Positions 1 through 10,200 of a stretch of DNA of 64,000 nucleotides are shown here, in pieces; the first letter of the stretch is position 1, and every line of letters starts with the position of its first letter. The notes under the pieces are model-generated. The model was given only the letters and a program-made list of their open reading frames with translations, was not told the origin of the DNA and did not search any database. The DNA is from Granulicella sp. S156 (GTDB lineage Bacteria > Acidobacteriota > Terriglobia > Terriglobales > Acidobacteriaceae). Location of the stretch: contig NZ_LMUH01000008.1 in assembly GCF_009766105.1 (NCBI RefSeq), forward strand, positions 70,180 through 134,179. Reading direction: 5' to 3'. Position numbers and translations under genes: made by a program.

Positions 1-1161
1 GACAACGCCAATTGCGTTTGCACCATGGTTAAGCAGCGACGTCACGTCGTAGGTCTGGTAGAGCACGCGTTTATGAAAGTCTGTCCAGCCCGGCGCGAGC
101 AGAGTATTGGGCGCTACGGATTTTCCGTTGATGAATGCCTGGTAAGCCCCCAGTGCGGTAATACTGAGGCGAGCTGTGCGAATGGAAGAGTCAACACTAA
201 AGTTCTTACGGAGAAGTGAAGCATCCGTTGCAATACGGTCCGGTCCCGGAATAGCGCGCTGCCGATCTGTACCAAGGCCAAAGGACTGGGACAGCGTACC
301 TACTGTTTGTACGCTTTGCCAGGCGCTATCAGCGGTCGAGCGCGCCTGCCATTGGTCGTTGGTTACGATACGTTCCTCTTTGCCGTCTTCATGCGTGACA
401 TGAATGGAAGCGGCAAAGGCCGCTGGGGCCGTTTTGGGTGGCGCGCCCGCTTGATGCGAGATGACGTCGACCTCAATCTCGTTATCGCCAGGGTGGAGCA
501 GGAAGGCGATCTCTTCACGGTCAAATGCGCCCCACTCATCGTGATGACCCGAGACATGACCATTGACGTGAGCAATGAACTGTCCGCGTGCGAGGATATG
601 CAGGCTCGCGGCGATCGGCTTGTCCGTGAGATGCAGGTGATAGAGAAAGTGCGCCGGTGTAGCAGAGAGTACATGCATTGGATCTGAATTCGCCAGCCAG
701 ATCCAACGGAGCCCGGCAAGCTCCTGTTCAGAGGCAAGGTCTTTACGCGTGATCCATTGCGCCTTCCAGTCAGCAGCACTTATAAGGCCGGACTCAAACC
801 ATGCCGGTGCGGACGTGCTCTCCTTGCCCTTGTTATCCCAGGTGCGAACCGCCCACACATAATGCTGCTGCGGCCTGATCGCAGCGCCAGCATAGGCAAT
901 ATTGACTGATTCCGAAGATTTGATACGTCCCGAGTCCCAGGCGTCTGTTTTGCCCGGGCGAAGATTCTTTACATCTGTACTAACGAGGATTTCATACGCG
1001 GACTGCGTCCAGTTCGTTGTCTTCGCATCACTCTGCCAGGAGAACGTGGGGTTTGGCGTATCGATGCCAAGCGGGTTTTCGAGTGCGTTGGTTCGAAGGT
1101 GAATCGGATCGGCTTTGACACACGTTACCAAGATGAAAAGGGATAGAACGAGCTTTAGCAT
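1..1161 (-). CDS. GH78 alpha-L-rhamnosidase, N-terminal part (cut by window edge)
   Basis: The N-terminal 387 residues of a secreted rhamnosidase read leftward off the window. The start at 1161 is preceded by a GGAGAG ribosome site about ten bases upstream. A short signal peptide (residues 1-17, ending CVKA) is followed by the NPLGIDTPNPTFSWQ motif of the first beta-sandwich of bacterial rhamnosidases. Near residues 357-387 lies the GAYQAFINGK / LLAPGWTDFHKRVLYQTYDVT motif of the Bac_rhamnosid_N module. Family members remove terminal alpha-L-rhamnose from plant polysaccharides and glycosides outside the cytoplasm. The catalytic (alpha/alpha)6 domain is beyond the edge, so catalytic residues cannot be checked. 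The LacI-type gene upstream on the same strand suggests sugar-controlled expression. Confidence 0.9.
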   Translation of the reverse strand, partial: MLKLVLSLFILVTCVKADPIHLRTNALENPLGIDTPNPTFSWQSDAKTTNWTQSAYEILVSTDVKNLRPGKTDAWDSGRIKSSESVNIAYAGAAIRPQQHYVWAVRTWDNKGKESTSAPAWFESGLISAADWKAQWITRKDLASEQELAGLRWIWLANSDPMHVLSATPAHFLYHLHLTDKPIAASLHILARGQFIAHVNGHVSGHHDEWGAFDREEIAFLLHPGDNEIEVDVISHQAGAPPKTAPAAFAASIHVTHEDGKEERIVTNDQWQARSTADSAWQSVQTVGTLSQSFGLGTDRQRAIPGPDRIATDASLLRKNFSVDSSIRTARLSITALGAYQAFINGKSVAPNTLLAPGWTDFHKRVLYQTYDVTSLLNHGANAIGVV

Positions 1162-1517
1162 TTGGGTTGAACTCTCCGGGTTCCAATTGAAAGATATTAC
1201 CTATCGAAACAACGATATGCCAATTATGACAGCACGCTATAGATTCCAATGGAGAAAACGCGAAAAGAACATGCCGTTCTTCGCAAGTTTACGCGGCACC
1301 TTGATGAATGGCTCCCCCGGCCTTATTGAGATTTCAATTCCCTTCACCGAAGAACCAGAAGTCTATAACCGCATCGGCCAGAAGGAGATATAAAGCGCCA
1401 TAGAACATTCTCACGGTGATCGCTCCTTACATCCCGCCAGTTCCGTGGTGATGGATGGAGCTGAGGGCGGAAAGGTGCCGCTGTCGCTAACCGGCAGGTA
1501 GGAAAACCCACCAAGTC
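1162..1517. other. Intergenic stretch between LacI gene and rhamnosidase
   Basis: 356 bases downstream of the repressor and upstream of the rhamnosidase. Apart from the promoter-like pair at 1194-1223 and the rhamnosidase ribosome site I see no gene and no strong terminator hairpin. A plus-strand open frame across it has no ribosome site and no recognisable motif. Confidence 0.5.
1194..1223 (-). promoter_or_regulatory. Possible sigma70 promoter of the rhamnosidase gene
   Basis: On the minus strand TTGGCA (1223-1218), an 18-base spacer and TAATAT (1199-1194) resemble a -35/-10 pair. It ends 32 bases before the rhamnosidase start codon. It was matched by eye only, and spacing and hexamers are both imperfect. 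Confidence 0.3.
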
Positions 1518-2573
1518 TCATAAATCTTTACGCGCAAGCTCTTCTTTGCAGCCGCAGGAGCGTCGAAGAACCAATCGATTGGCAAGCACTACAGGTTCCC
1601 TCTTCATCTTCCTAAAACCCTTAATACCGTGATGGCTTTCGAGCTGTTCGAAGAGAAGCTCAGCGGCTTTTCGACCTAAATCTTCGATGGGCTGTTGAAC
1701 TACGCTGATGGACGGGTGCAATGTCGCTGCCAGTTCAAAATCATCGAAACCAAGCAGAGCAAGACGTGAAGGGATCGAAACCCTAAGTTGATGTAAGGCC
1801 TGAACAACTGCAGAGGTCGAGCTGTTCTTCAAGGTGAATACGGCATCGGGTGGCCGGCGGCCCTTCAAGTGCCCAGCAAGCAAGCGAGACACCAAGGTCG
1901 TATCATCCAGGCTTGTGTCTATCAGGGACGGAAGCCCTGCCTCTTCCATCGCCTGACAATAGCCACGCAGCCGCTCACGAATCGTATATAGGTCTGGTTC
2001 GCTGCTGAAACAGAGAATGCGCTTATAACCATGCTCAATCAGGTGGAGTGTGGCATTGCGTGCGGCCTCGAAATTATCAGTGATGACGCTCGAACAGCCG
2101 CTGCCAAACAGCGGCCGATCAAAAGTCACAACCGGGACAGCGCTGTTCCTGACACATCTCGCAAGCTCCTTATTATCCGGATCGGAGGGAACAATGAGCA
2201 ACCCATCTGGTCTATGCCTCATCAACACATCTAGGCTGCTTATTTCAGCACCGCTCAGATTCATGGTGACAGCAACGATCAACAGGGAGTCGTGGGCTTT
2301 GGCTATTCTACCTGCCGCTTCTGCGCAGCTCGCGAAGAAGTAGTCAGAGATGCTTGGAACCAGCAGTCCTACGGTTTTGGCGCGTCCTCCTTTGAGGACA
2401 CGTGCCGCGTGATTCGGCATGTAACCGAGTTGCTGAATGGCGGACTTGACCTTCCGCATCGTACTTGCACTGACGTTGGTGCCACCATTGACAGCACGCG
2501 ATGCCGTACCGACACCAACACCGGCCAAGCGAGCCACTTCTAAAAGCGTCGGATGCGAACTGCCCTTTCTCAT
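1518..2573 (-). CDS. LacI/GalR-family transcriptional repressor
   Basis: 351 residues, normal for the family. Residues 8-55 hold the classic LacI helix-turn-helix and hinge (TLLEVARLAGVGVGTASRAV, then MPNHAARVLKGG). Residues 65-335 form the periplasmic-binding-like effector domain (KTVGLLVPSISDYFFA, VVTFDRPL, ALLGFDDFELA). The tail carries the RRSCGC motif seen in many members. The protein should bind a palindromic operator and release it when a sugar binds. It is divergent from a TonB-dependent receptor whose promoter carries a perfect LacI-type palindrome at 2772-2789, the obvious target, and lies upstream of a GH78 rhamnosidase on its own strand. The effector may therefore be rhamnose or a rhamnoside, which is inference from context. 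Confidence 0.95.
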   Translation of the reverse strand: MRKGSSHPTLLEVARLAGVGVGTASRAVNGGTNVSASTMRKVKSAIQQLGYMPNHAARVLKGGRAKTVGLLVPSISDYFFASCAEAAGRIAKAHDSLLIVAVTMNLSGAEISSLDVLMRHRPDGLLIVPSDPDNKELARCVRNSAVPVVTFDRPLFGSGCSSVITDNFEAARNATLHLIEHGYKRILCFSSEPDLYTIRERLRGYCQAMEEAGLPSLIDTSLDDTTLVSRLLAGHLKGRRPPDAVFTLKNSSTSAVVQALHQLRVSIPSRLALLGFDDFELAATLHPSISVVQQPIEDLGRKAAELLFEQLESHHGIKGFRKMKREPVVLANRLVLRRSCGCKEELARKDL

Positions 2574-2650
2574 TGGGGCTGGCTCATTTCCATTTGTGAA
2601 AGTCTACTCCGAATCAAATATTTTTATAAACCAACTTCTTTGCCGCTTCA

Positions 2651-2682
2651 CTACTATCTAGGCCTATTGACCTAGATAGTAG
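2651..2682. repeat. 12-bp perfect inverted repeat in the LacI/receptor divergent region
   Basis: CTACTATCTAGG and its exact complement CCTAGATAGTAG are separated by eight bases. A related single half-site, TTACTATCTACG, follows at 2757-2768 and overlaps the -10 region of the receptor promoter. There is no T tract, so an operator is more likely than a terminator. Confidence 0.6.
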
Positions 2683-2733
2683 CTTTACCGTCGCACACGC
2701 AAAGTTTTTTCGATGAAATCCACTCTTGCCGTA

Positions 2734-2763
2734 TTGACAGTTCACTATTCACTTTCTTACTAT
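2734..2763 (+). promoter_or_regulatory. Sigma70-like promoter of the first Oar-like receptor
   Basis: A perfect -35 hexamer TTGACA (2734-2739), an 18-base spacer and TACTAT (2758-2763, four of six matches to TATAAT) place transcription start near 2770, directly at the palindromic operator that follows. Confidence 0.55.
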
Positions 2764-2771
2764 CTACGCGA

Positions 2772-2789
2772 ATTGGAAACGTTTCCAAT
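2772..2789. promoter_or_regulatory. LacI-type operator
   Basis: ATTGGAAACGTTTCCAAT is a perfect 18-bp palindrome with the central CG and the GGAAACGTTTCC core typical of LacI/GalR/CcpA-family operators. It covers the expected transcription start of the receptor gene, where a bound repressor would block the polymerase. The repressor gene at 1518-2573 starts about 200 bases away on the other strand. Confidence 0.8.
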
Positions 2790-2858
2790 CATGTTGGCTC
2801 AATGACACGCTGCACGCCCAAACATCAATCCGGGCGAGCGTATCTGTGTGGAGGAAGT

Positions 2859-5800
2859 ATGCAAGACCAAGCGAAGAGAAAATCGATCCTGTCCCTAAAC
2901 CTGTTTCGGATGACCAGAATTCTGAAATTCTCCTCTCTCACCTGCTTCCTTCGACGGAGTGTCTGCATAGCTCAACTTGCACTTCTGTCCATGCTGCTGT
3001 GTCTGCCATTGGTAGCCACGGCTCAGTCAGACTCGTCGTCACTCTCAGGTACCGTGACGGATCCCAGCGGAGCCGTTGTGCCGAATGCTCGAGTAACGGC
3101 TCATAACGAGTCCAACGGGCAGGATCGCGCAGTGCAAACCAACGGCTCCGGCTCTTACACCATCACGAATCTGCCGCCTGGCAATTACACGGTGAAGGTG
3201 GAAGCAAAGGGGTTTGGGACCGTGGTACAGAAGGGCACGCACCTCGACCCAAATATCGGCAGTCGTTATGATGCCGCACTGATAGTAGGCGAATCGAGTA
3301 CAACCGTAGAGGTGGAGGCGGACGCTAATACACTGCAGACAGAATCTGCTGCGGTGGGGCAGCTGGTAACCAGCGAGCAGGTGAAATCAATCCAGCTGAA
3401 CGGTCGCAACCCTATCTATCTCTCCCAGCTCGAACCGGGTGTCGCCCGCAATGCGCCCTTATCCTCGTTCAACTTCTCGCCGGACTTCTCCGGTCCTACG
3501 ATCAATGGCGCGCGCAGCAATGAGAGCATGCTCACATTGGATGGCGCCCCGATGATCCGCACGCGCTCAAATGGCACAACGATTGGAGTGGGCGACGTCG
3601 ATTCGATTTCCCAGGTTCAGATCCTTACCACCGCTTATCCTGCACAGTATGGAGGGACATCGGGCGGTGTGATCATCCAGGTCCCTAAGAGCGGCACCAG
3701 CAATTTTCATGGGACCGCCTATGAGTACCTCCGCAATTCGTTCTTCAATGCCAACACATGGACCAGGAACCAGTCGGATCAGGCTTCCATAAGTAATCAT
3801 CCACCGCCCTTTCGATTCAACCAGTTCGGCTGGAACCTGGGCGGACCAGCCTACATCCCCCATATCTTCAATCAGAACAAGCAGAAGCTCTTCTTTGAGG
3901 CTGGCCAGGAGTTTCTTCGCTACCGGCAGAACTCAACCCAAACTGGCATTGTCCCTACTGCTTTGATGCGTCAGGGAAACTTCAGCGAGTTGCTCGGACC
4001 GAATATCTTCTATCAGAAACCCGTCCAGCTGGTGAATCCATCAACGGGGCAGAATTATCCGAACAACGTGATCACGAGCGGCCTTAGCCCTAACGGTATT
4101 GGGTTGCTGAATTCCTATCCACTACCGAATGAAACAGGTAATCCCGGCTTCAACTGGGAGACCTCCGAGCCTTATCCCCAGAATCAAAGGAAAGATACTC
4201 TCGTTCTGGACTATATCCCTTTCGAAGCGCACCACATTCGTTTTAGTGTGCTGAACTATAACTACAATCAAGTAAGTCCATTTTCCAGCGACTTCACCCA
4301 GTTGCCCCAGGTGTGGAACTGGCCCAATCAGGCTGGCATCGTCCACTACACATGGACTATCAATCCAACAACCGTGAATGATGCAACCTTTTCAGCCTCG
4401 GCCGACCATGTAACGATCACCAACGATCTATCGAGTGGACTGTATAACCGCACTCTTTACGGAATTAATTATCCGTACTTGTTCCCCGCCGCACAAAAAG
4501 AAACTCCGGAGAAGATACCGACGGTTGAAATCGCCAATTTCACGACCGTAAATGGAGGTCCGTATCCATCGCACTCAGGCGGACCTATCTTTACTTTCGC
4601 AGATAACCTAACCAAAGTCGTAGGAAGACACACTCTGGTGTTCGGTGGGATATGGCAGTACTCCGGAGAAAACAACAACGACCAGATTAGCGTAAGTAGT
4701 ACCACGCCTGGCGCAACGAACAATCAAAATGGTCAGTTCATCTTTACCGACACTCGGACGGGGCATCCTACCTCGAACGCCGCGGTTGCAAATGCCGCGC
4801 TTGGTCTCTTCGATACCTATGGTGAAATTGGCCAGAAAACCTACACTTTATTCCGTGGGCACATGTATGAGGGCTTTGCGCAGGATCAGTGGCGAGCTAC
4901 GCCGAAGATGGTAATGGAGTTCGGTCTTCGCTACAGCGTAATGCAGCCCTACTACGCACTTTGGAGAAATCAGTCCTTCTTTGATCCGAAATCCTACAAT
5001 TCTGGGACAGCGCCAACGGTCAATCCCATTACTGGATTTACAACTGGTGGCGATCCGTATGATGGCATCGTTATCCCAGGTAGTGGTTTTCCCAGTTCAG
5101 CTCAGGGCCATCTTCCCGCAAGCATTCTGAATGGACAGTTCCAGGACCTCTTTCGCGGTTATGATCCTGGCTACTCCAAGACCGTTTGGTCGGACATTCA
5201 GCCACGCTTCGGCATAACCTACCAGGTCAGTCCGACAACAGTCTTGCGCGCCGGCGGTGGACGTTTTGTCCAGCGCATCGGAATCAGCGACCAGGTGCAG
5301 GTCGGTGGCAACGCCCCCTTCCAGAGCAGTGAAACGGTCACGGCCGGATCAGTCGATAATCCGGGTGGCGTCGGGACGAATTCGCTGCCGCTTGCGCTTT
5401 CCTCACAGGCGTACAACTTCCCGAATCCTGAAGCCTGGAGCTGGAATGCCACCGTGGAACAGGATTTCCCGAAGTTCGCAACTCTAACTCTCGCGTATGT
5501 AGGTCGTCGAGGCATTCATCTCTCGCAGTTGGAAAACATCAATCAGCTGCAACCCGGCACAATACAAGCCAATCCAACCGTTATTGCGCAAGATGCCCTG
5601 CGCCCCTATCAGGGATTTTCGACAATTCTGCAGGACACGAATGCAGGGAGCTCCATCTACCATTCCTTGCAACTCAACCTTAAACGCCGCATGACAAAGA
5701 ATGTGCTCTTCGGTGTTGCGTATACCTGGTCGAAGAGTATGGACTTCGGATCGAGCGCAGGCTACGAGCTGCCGAATTACTACAACCCTGCCCCCAACTA

Positions 5801-6383
5801 TGGTCCAAGTGATTTCGACATCCGCAACATACTTGTCGTGAATTATGTTTGGGATATTCCATATGCAACGAACTCGACGAACAGGCTAGTTCGCAGCACG
5901 CTCGGAAACTGGCAGGTTTCAGGAGTCACTCAAGCGCAGACCGGTATACCAGTGCAGATCGGCACTGGAGACGATTTTGCCGGAGTCGGCGCAGGAGCAG
6001 GAACGCAGCTATGGGATGTAACGCATACGCCGCTACTACAGAAGCGATTCAGCGGAAACGGAAGTACGGGTCACTGGTTCGATCCGACCGCATTTGTTCA
6101 ACCGGCACCCGGCACTTTGGCGCCCCGCGGTACTCGCAACCTGGTTTATGGCCCAGGCTTCCAGAGCTGGAACGCGGCGCTCGTGAAAAAGATTCATATC
6201 ATTCCTAACCACGACAATCATGTAGTGACCTTCAAGGCGGAGGCATTCAACCTGACAAACCATCCGAACTGGGATGCGCCGGACAGTAACCCCACTAGCG
6301 CCACCTTCGGGGAGGTGACCTCAAAAGGAACTACATACGCATCGGATCGCGAACTGCAGTTTAGCCTGCGATACGAGTTTTAG
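2859..6383 (+). CDS. Oar-like TonB-dependent outer-membrane receptor 1
   Basis: About 1174 residues from the ATG at 2859, chosen because GGAGGA stands just before it; an in-frame ATG at 2802 lies too close to the operator and has no such site. A long positive N-terminus and hydrophobic segment (residues 35-55, ending VATAQ) form the export signal. Residues 60-140 are a carboxypeptidase-regulatory-like domain (LSGTVTDPSGAVVPNARV), followed by a plug (LNGRNPIYLSQLEPG, GARSNESMLTLDGA, QYGGTSGGVIIQVPKSGTS) and a long beta-barrel ending RYEF. Family members take up large substrates or export proteins using TonB energy. The LacI operator at its promoter and the nearby GH78 enzyme suggest import of rhamnose-containing oligosaccharides (inference). 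Confidence 0.93.
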   Translation: MQDQAKRKSILSLNLFRMTRILKFSSLTCFLRRSVCIAQLALLSMLLCLPLVATAQSDSSSLSGTVTDPSGAVVPNARVTAHNESNGQDRAVQTNGSGSYTITNLPPGNYTVKVEAKGFGTVVQKGTHLDPNIGSRYDAALIVGESSTTVEVEADANTLQTESAAVGQLVTSEQVKSIQLNGRNPIYLSQLEPGVARNAPLSSFNFSPDFSGPTINGARSNESMLTLDGAPMIRTRSNGTTIGVGDVDSISQVQILTTAYPAQYGGTSGGVIIQVPKSGTSNFHGTAYEYLRNSFFNANTWTRNQSDQASISNHPPPFRFNQFGWNLGGPAYIPHIFNQNKQKLFFEAGQEFLRYRQNSTQTGIVPTALMRQGNFSELLGPNIFYQKPVQLVNPSTGQNYPNNVITSGLSPNGIGLLNSYPLPNETGNPGFNWETSEPYPQNQRKDTLVLDYIPFEAHHIRFSVLNYNYNQVSPFSSDFTQLPQVWNWPNQAGIVHYTWTINPTTVNDATFSASADHVTITNDLSSGLYNRTLYGINYPYLFPAAQKETPEKIPTVEIANFTTVNGGPYPSHSGGPIFTFADNLTKVVGRHTLVFGGIWQYSGENNNDQISVSSTTPGATNNQNGQFIFTDTRTGHPTSNAAVANAALGLFDTYGEIGQKTYTLFRGHMYEGFAQDQWRATPKMVMEFGLRYSVMQPYYALWRNQSFFDPKSYNSGTAPTVNPITGFTTGGDPYDGIVIPGSGFPSSAQGHLPASILNGQFQDLFRGYDPGYSKTVWSDIQPRFGITYQVSPTTVLRAGGGRFVQRIGISDQVQVGGNAPFQSSETVTAGSVDNPGGVGTNSLPLALSSQAYNFPNPEAWSWNATVEQDFPKFATLTLAYVGRRGIHLSQLENINQLQPGTIQANPTVIAQDALRPYQGFSTILQDTNAGSSIYHSLQLNLKRRMTKNVLFGVAYTWSKSMDFGSSAGYELPNYYNPAPNYGPSDFDIRNILVVNYVWDIPYATNSTNRLVRSTLGNWQVSGVTQAQTGIPVQIGTGDDFAGVGAGAGTQLWDVTHTPLLQKRFSGNGSTGHWFDPTAFVQPAPGTLAPRGTRNLVYGPGFQSWNAALVKKIHIIPNHDNHVVTFKAEAFNLTNHPNWDAPDSNPTSATFGEVTSKGTTYASDRELQFSLRYEF

Positions 6384-7208
6384 AGCTCTCGGCCCAGGCG
6401 CGAACAAGCCAGTTGCACTTGGGCCTTGGACTTTGCCACTACAGGTTCTACTAAAACGCTCAATAGACCTCATATCCCACTTGCGCTGCGTCCCAGCTCA
6501 AGTGGGATTGTTGTGTCGGGGCGACTCACAGGTAATGCTCCCATTTCTATTGGGCAATTAGACCCTCCGGCTGAGCCAACTATACTGCGACGAATCCAGC
6601 ATTTTGGGCGGCCGGAAGCGATCCATCCGCTTCTCAACCTCTCCGCATTCCAGAAGTTGCGAAACGATACGAAAGGCACGTTACGGAGTATAAGTTCACA
6701 TCCGTTTCTGCGTTTATCTTTACCCCAAGCATAGCCTGCCTTATGCTTTCAATCGATTCGAGTATTGGATATTTCGCTCCCCATGGTTCTATTTCGCGGG
6801 ATAACCTTTTCCCAGATTTAGGCGTCAGACGAACGTTTTTCTTCTTGCGCTTTCGGTCTAGATGTCTATATGATTCGACAAACAGAAACATCAGCTTTAT
6901 TGATTTCACCCCACTAATGCGGGTGTTGGAAAGTTTCGCTGCGGTTGATTTGGCATTCGCACCAAAAGGAGCAGCGAGGGAGTTCCATTCAGCCACTTGA
7001 GGTGGTTTTTTGAATGCGATCTTCTGCCCTTTACCGATTCATTGAACCGCCCTTGTAGAGATGAGGTATGAAGAGCTAGACCTTCATGCTGCATGCATTC
7101 GCAGATCACATAGCTATTCAGCGGCACACGGCTTTAGAAAGCACCACAAACTCAACACCGATACCTACATATTGCTGCCACAACAAGACTTACTTATGGA
7201 GGATTCAT
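6384..7208. other. Long intergenic stretch between receptors 1 and 2
   Basis: 825 bases. It holds the hairpin at 6474-6508 and the ribosome site of receptor 2. Open frames on both strands (for example minus 6634-6996 and plus 6743-7000) overlap each other, lack ribosome sites and contain no motif I recognise, so I do not call them genes. The size and lack of coding signal suggest a decayed gene or an untranslated leader. Confidence 0.5.
6474..6508. terminator. Strong hairpin, possible terminator of receptor 1
   Basis: ATCCCACTTG pairs perfectly with its complement CAAGTGGGAT, and after one mismatch an inner GCTG/CAGC stem closes a five-base loop. It lies about 90 bases after the receptor stop codon. 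The following bases (TGTTGTGTC) are only mildly T-rich, so termination is possible but not certain. Confidence 0.45.
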
Positions 7209-10200
7209 ATGCGCATGCTACGAAATCCAGGAATCTGTATTTTGGCATTAGTGCTGGCCTTGGCCGCCTGCATTCCATCTTTTGCTCAGACAATCACTGG
7301 ATCCATCACGGGAACAGTAACAGATCCTTCCGGAGCGGTTGTCCCAGGGGCCAAGGTAACTGTAACTAATGTATTGACGGGGGTAACCACGCCCACTACA
7401 AGCAATCCCAGCGGTATTTACGCGGTGCACTTCCTGCAGATTGGACAATACAAGATCACCGTCGAATCACCCAGCTTTGCGAGCCAGACGACCAGCGTCT
7501 TCACTCTTGAGGTCGATCAGGAAGCAAGGGTCAATATAGGGCTTAAGATCAATGCCACGACCAGCACCGTCATTGTTACCGATACGGCACCGATCTTGAA
7601 TACGGAAAATGCAACAACCGGCGATACCATCACAGCAGAGGCGGCCACCGAGCTTCCGGTTCAATCCCGCAACTTCTCTTCACTCACGCTGCTAGTTGCC
7701 GGCGCAATCTCGCCCAATCCCCAAGCCCTGGATAACGTGGGTCGCGGCGCCTATAATGGCGGATTCGATGTCAACGGCAACCGCGAACAGAGCAACAACT
7801 ACACTCTCGACGGCGCCGACATCAACGAAGCAATCGATAACTATATCGGCTACAGCCCGAATGTCGATGCGCTCGGCGAAGTTCGCATCATCACTGGTAA
7901 CTCGACCGCGGAGTACGGCAATGCCAACGGCGGCCAGGTCGTGATGGTCACAAAGAGCGGCACCAACCAGTTCCATGGCAACGCATTCTTCTTTGGGGAA
8001 AATCAAAACCTCAATGCCAACACCTGGGCTGCCAAACATGGAAACGCCCCACGTGCCCCGTTCAATCGCGCTATGTTTGGTGGTACATTCGGCGGCCCGA
8101 TCCTACACGATAAGCTCTTCTTTTTTGTCGACTACCAAGGAGCACGCCAACATTTTTCAACAGTGGAATTGCGCGCAGTCGTCCCCGCCGCTCTTCGAAC
8201 CGGAGCGGGAATAACAAATCCAGCTGCTATCTATCTCTTCGCCCACCCGGAACTTTATCCCGATCCCAATGCTGCAGGAAGCAATGGAACAGTCACCGCC
8301 AACTACGTCGGATCCTCAAGTCAGGCTACGGTGAATGATCAAGGCGATGCGAAGATCGATTGGAAGTTCAGGAACAACGACACCATCTCCGGCCGAGTTT
8401 CAATTGGCCGCGAGCATGACGGTTATTCCAAGGTTGCACTGCCTACGGATATTCCAACGAATAATAATGACCCTTACACTGGTTTCATCCTGAACTGGAC
8501 ACATGTTTTCTCGCCCAGCATTGTCAATGATGCGCGAGCCGGAATCGGCCGCACCCGCTACATTCAGACCCCAACCGATGTTTCCGGTCAGTGGGGCCTC
8601 ACCGGCAACGCGAAACTTGGCATTCCTGGCACACAATTAGTCCCGGGCTTCAGCACCCTTGTTATCGGCAATGGCGCCAACTCCGGACTGGTTGATGACA
8701 TCGGTGCTCCACAAGGACAGGACGGCAACGGTAGCTATGGCGGTATCGACAGCGACAGCATCGTGAATGCCTTCACTTACGGCGACAACCTCACCTGGCA
8801 GCTTGGCAAACAGACACTGAAGTTCGGCGGCCAGGCGCTACGCTACCAGGAGAACCGTTACTACTCCGGCAATGACGGTACCCTTGGCTGGTTTGGCTTC
8901 AATGGCAGCTTGACCCAGTTTTTGGCAGACCAAGTCACCTCGGAGGGCCAGGGCGCGCTCACAGGTCGTTGGGGCCAACGGCAGTGGCGAGATGCCTTCT
9001 TTGTGCAGGATGATTACAAATTCACCTCGAATCTGACACTGAACTTCGGCCTTCGTTGGGAGTATGACCAGCCCTACACCGAAGTCAACAATAAACAGGC
9101 AAACATCAACATCACAACAGCCGCGATTACCAATGCCGGTGTAAACGGTGCGCCTCGCGCGCTCTACAACGCCTTCTACGCCGGATTCATGCCCAGACTC
9201 GGCTTCTCCTGGTCACCCGAATTCTTCCATGACAAGTTCGTGCTCCGCGGCGGATATGGCATGACGAACTTCCTCGAAGGCACCGGCGCAAATCTTCGGC
9301 TTACCCTCAATCCCCCATTCTTCGTCGACGCATCCTGCACAAACATTCAGCCCTGCGCCAATGGAGCCCCCTTCCTCAGTATCACCAATGGCTTCTATCG
9401 TCCTTCCGATCCAAACACCTATGCGGGTAACGTGCGCGCTTGGCAACCAAACCTTAAGCCGGCGCTTATTCAGCAGTACAACCTCACAACGGAGTACCAG
9501 CTCGACAACGTGACCTCTCTAACCGTTGCCTACCTCGGTCAGAATGGCAACCATCTGGTCGACCCACGTCAGGCAAACCAGGCCGCTTGTCTCACCTGCG
9601 CTCTTCCAATCGCTACACTCTCCAAGGTAAATCCAGCGTTGAGCCAAATCACCAGCATCAGCTACACGGAATCCGAAGCAATGATGAACTACAACTCGCT
9701 GCAGGTTACCGCGCGCAGACGTGCTTCTCATGGACTCGAGTTCCTGGCTAACTGGACTTACAGCAAGGGCCTCAGCAATAACCTTGGCTATTATGGCGCA
9801 AGCGGTGGTGCAGGTGACTCACAAAGCGCCTACTGGCAGGATGCCTACAATGGCGGAGCGGATTACGGTCCTACTTATTTCGACTCCAAGCACAACATCT
9901 CGATCTCCGGCATCTACGAGCTTCCCTTCGGCCGGGGGCGGCAGTTCGGTAGCGGCATGAACTTCATCGAGGATGAGGTTGTCGGAGGATGGAAAGTCAG
10001 CAGCATCATGAGCTTCCACACCGGCTTCCCCATTACGGTCTCGTCCAACGCCTACTACTCGAATACTGTCAACGCCAACGCGGCACGCGGCAACCATCTT
10101 CGTACGTTGAAGATTGTAGGCCGTTCAGAAACGCAGTGGTTCGGAACCGATCCTTCGGTCCTTCCTTGCCCCTCCGGTACAGATAATGGTGTATGTGCTT

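Noticed and set aside
6634-6996. 120-codon minus-strand open frame in the gap between receptors 1 and 2
   Set aside because: No ribosome site, unlikely composition and an overlapping plus-strand frame of similar quality.
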